Source of the DNA: Polyangium sp. y55x31
GTDB lineage: Bacteria; Myxococcota_A; Polyangia; Polyangiales; Polyangiaceae
Reading direction: 5' to 3'
Assembly (NCBI RefSeq): GCF_029946505.1
Contig: NZ_JARZHG010000013.1
Location: forward strand, 186,001-250,000
Length of the DNA stretch: 64,000 nucleotides
Both the position numbers and the translations under genes were made by a program. Positions 63,047 to 64,000 of this stretch are shown in pieces (positions within the stretch are counted from its first letter, which is position 1; every line of letters begins with the position of its first letter). The notes beneath the pieces were generated by a model that made no database searches, was not told the origin of the DNA, and saw only the letters and a program-made list of their open reading frames with translations.

Positions 63047-64000
63047 TCATTGCGTGACGTAGAACCAGCCGAGGCACATCTCGTCGTTCGTGCCCTCGCC
63101 CCATTCGAGGTCCTCGGGGGGCATCTTGACGCCGTTCACGAGAGGCTGGTTCGCCGCCGAGTTGTCATAGTGGCACTCGATCCGGAGCTTGTCGCCGGGC
63201 TGGATGCGGAGCGGTTCGAGCAAGGTGTACGGCGATTGCCAGTGGAAATCCCATTTCGGGATGTCGACGAGGCACGCCTCGGCGCCCCCGGACGGAGTGT
63301 GCGACATGGAGATGCTCTTTCCGCGCAGATGCTGGTGCAGACCGACGGTGTGCAACGTGAAAGGTTTGTCCGCGGGCAGCGCGCCCTTCGTGAAGAGCGC
63401 GACGGCGGTCGCCGCGTCCTGTTCGAACGTGTGGACCACGTCGGGCTCGCCGGCGGGAATGACCATGCCGCCCGGATTGCGCCACGCGGGGTTGAGCCAG
63501 GGCATCGAAAAGGCGGGTATCTCCACGGTATCGTCGAGCCGCAAGGCGACGTTCGTCCGGTCCGGCTCCGGCGTGCCATGCGAGGTGTTGTAATGCATCT
63601 GCAGGATGACCTTACCCCCGGGCGGGACCTCGATGCCCGTCCCCGCGGGGGTATCGCGCCCGAACGACCCCGGCGCCCATCCGCCGAGGATCCCGTATCC
63701 CGAGGGCCCGTCGATGGAAGCGTTGTCTCCTTTCGGCCCACCGAAGCAGGTATACCCGGGGCCCGGATCCGCCGCGTCGTAGGCGTCGTACGTCGGCACG
63801 GCATTTTCTTTCACGTAAAACACGACCACGTGGTGGACGATGGAATCATTGCCCGGCGTGATGCCGAGGCCCGTGACGAATTTCGTCGTGTCGTACGGCC
63901 AGTCGATCACGAAGCAACGATAATCGTCCGGCCCCTTCGTGGGCGTGTAGGGCTCGGGCATCGGGAGCTCGAGGTCCGTGCGGGAAAGCGTGCCCGTATC
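63047..64000 (-). CDS. PHM/DBH-like copper type II monooxygenase (N-terminus cut by window edge)
   Basis: A copper-dependent, ascorbate-type monooxygenase family protein; 317 residues to the stop are visible and the frame is open beyond the edge, so the start is not in view. Copper-ligand motifs follow the PHM order: HH in DSIVHHVVVFYV (CuH), QMHYN, HQH in VGLHQHLRGKSI (CuM) and a Met-containing DEMCLGWFYV near the end. CHYDN is also present. Length and motif order suggest a bacterial homologue of peptidylglycine hydroxylase or dopamine-beta-hydroxylase; natural substrates in bacteria are mostly unknown. The + strand MepA gene ends at the adjacent base. Confidence 0.85.
   Translation of the reverse strand, partial: DTGTLSRTDLELPMPEPYTPTKGPDDYRCFVIDWPYDTTKFVTGLGITPGNDSIVHHVVVFYVKENAVPTYDAYDAADPGPGYTCFGGPKGDNASIDGPSGYGILGGWAPGSFGRDTPAGTGIEVPPGGKVILQMHYNTSHGTPEPDRTNVALRLDDTVEIPAFSMPWLNPAWRNPGGMVIPAGEPDVVHTFEQDAATAVALFTKGALPADKPFTLHTVGLHQHLRGKSISMSHTPSGGAEACLVDIPKWDFHWQSPYTLLEPLRIQPGDKLRIECHYDNSAANQPLVNGVKMPPEDLEWGEGTNDEMCLGWFYVTQ

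Noticed and set aside
46717-64000. PHM-like enzyme plus PAL-like propeller as a bacterial peptide-amidating pair
   Set aside because: The two loci are 15 kb apart on opposite strands with unrelated genes between, and neither substrate is known; kept only as a remark.

Overview
The window looks like a chromosomal segment of a soil myxobacterium (Myxococcota, most likely a Polyangiaceae-type genome). The evidence is very high GC, many lipoproteins with Gly/Ser-rich linkers, two C-termini of MYXO-CTERM type, a huge Ser/Thr kinase fused to AAA, GAF and STAS domains, a second transmembrane kinase, a PP2C phosphatase, and many extracytoplasmic beta-propeller cytochromes. I see no rRNA or tRNA genes, CRISPR array, prophage or insertion sequence. 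The first and last genes run off the window.

Layout. 1-6.5 kb: a truncated VWA lipoprotein, a zinc-ribbon protein, a tiny Trp/Pro/Val protein facing a protein that is about 40% methionine, a secreted beta-helix protein with a MYXO-CTERM tail, and a PP2C phosphatase with a Pro/Tyr-rich membrane protein. 6.8-16.5 kb: a tightly packed plus-strand operon with a lipoprotein propeller, two Sco copper chaperones, a cytochrome c fused to a periplasmic binding domain, and a 1590-residue multicopper oxidase. This is the most notable system here and resembles MofA/MnxG-type metal oxidases in scale and partners. 16.5-22 kb: a KefB/YbaL antiporter, an SDR oxidoreductase and a BlaI/M56 regulator-sensor pair with a palindromic operator.

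22-36 kb: YaeQ, two propeller/di-haem c-type cytochromes flanking the giant kinase, and a VWA lipoprotein whose VWA module is duplicated in tandem. 36-46.5 kb: mostly small single genes: a TipA-like MerR regulator behind a textbook 19-bp-spacer promoter, a TPR protein, a flavin-type oxidase, a methyltransferase, a TonB-like protein, a SnoaL-like protein, a PAS-STAS signalling protein, a ferritin-like protein with its lipoprotein neighbour, and a GST. 46.7-47.8 kb: two overlapping genes that together make one six-bladed NHL propeller, each half with its own lipoprotein signal.

48-64 kb: a Sel1 lipoprotein, YdeI family, a second MYXO-CTERM protein, a nitronate monooxygenase, a Ser/Thr kinase, an M23 peptidase, an ECF42-type sigma factor with two YCII (DGPF) proteins facing a divergent ArsR-SRPBCC pair, an enoyl-CoA hydratase, a MepA-like endopeptidase and a truncated PHM-like copper monooxygenase. 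Copper or electron-transfer chemistry outside the cytoplasm recurs: the Met-rich protein, two Sco proteins, the oxidase, the PHM-like enzyme and three haem c proteins. Many regulators appear to be autoregulated, and three (MerR, ArsR, PAS-STAS) have promoters placed so close to the start codon that their mRNAs would be leaderless or nearly so.
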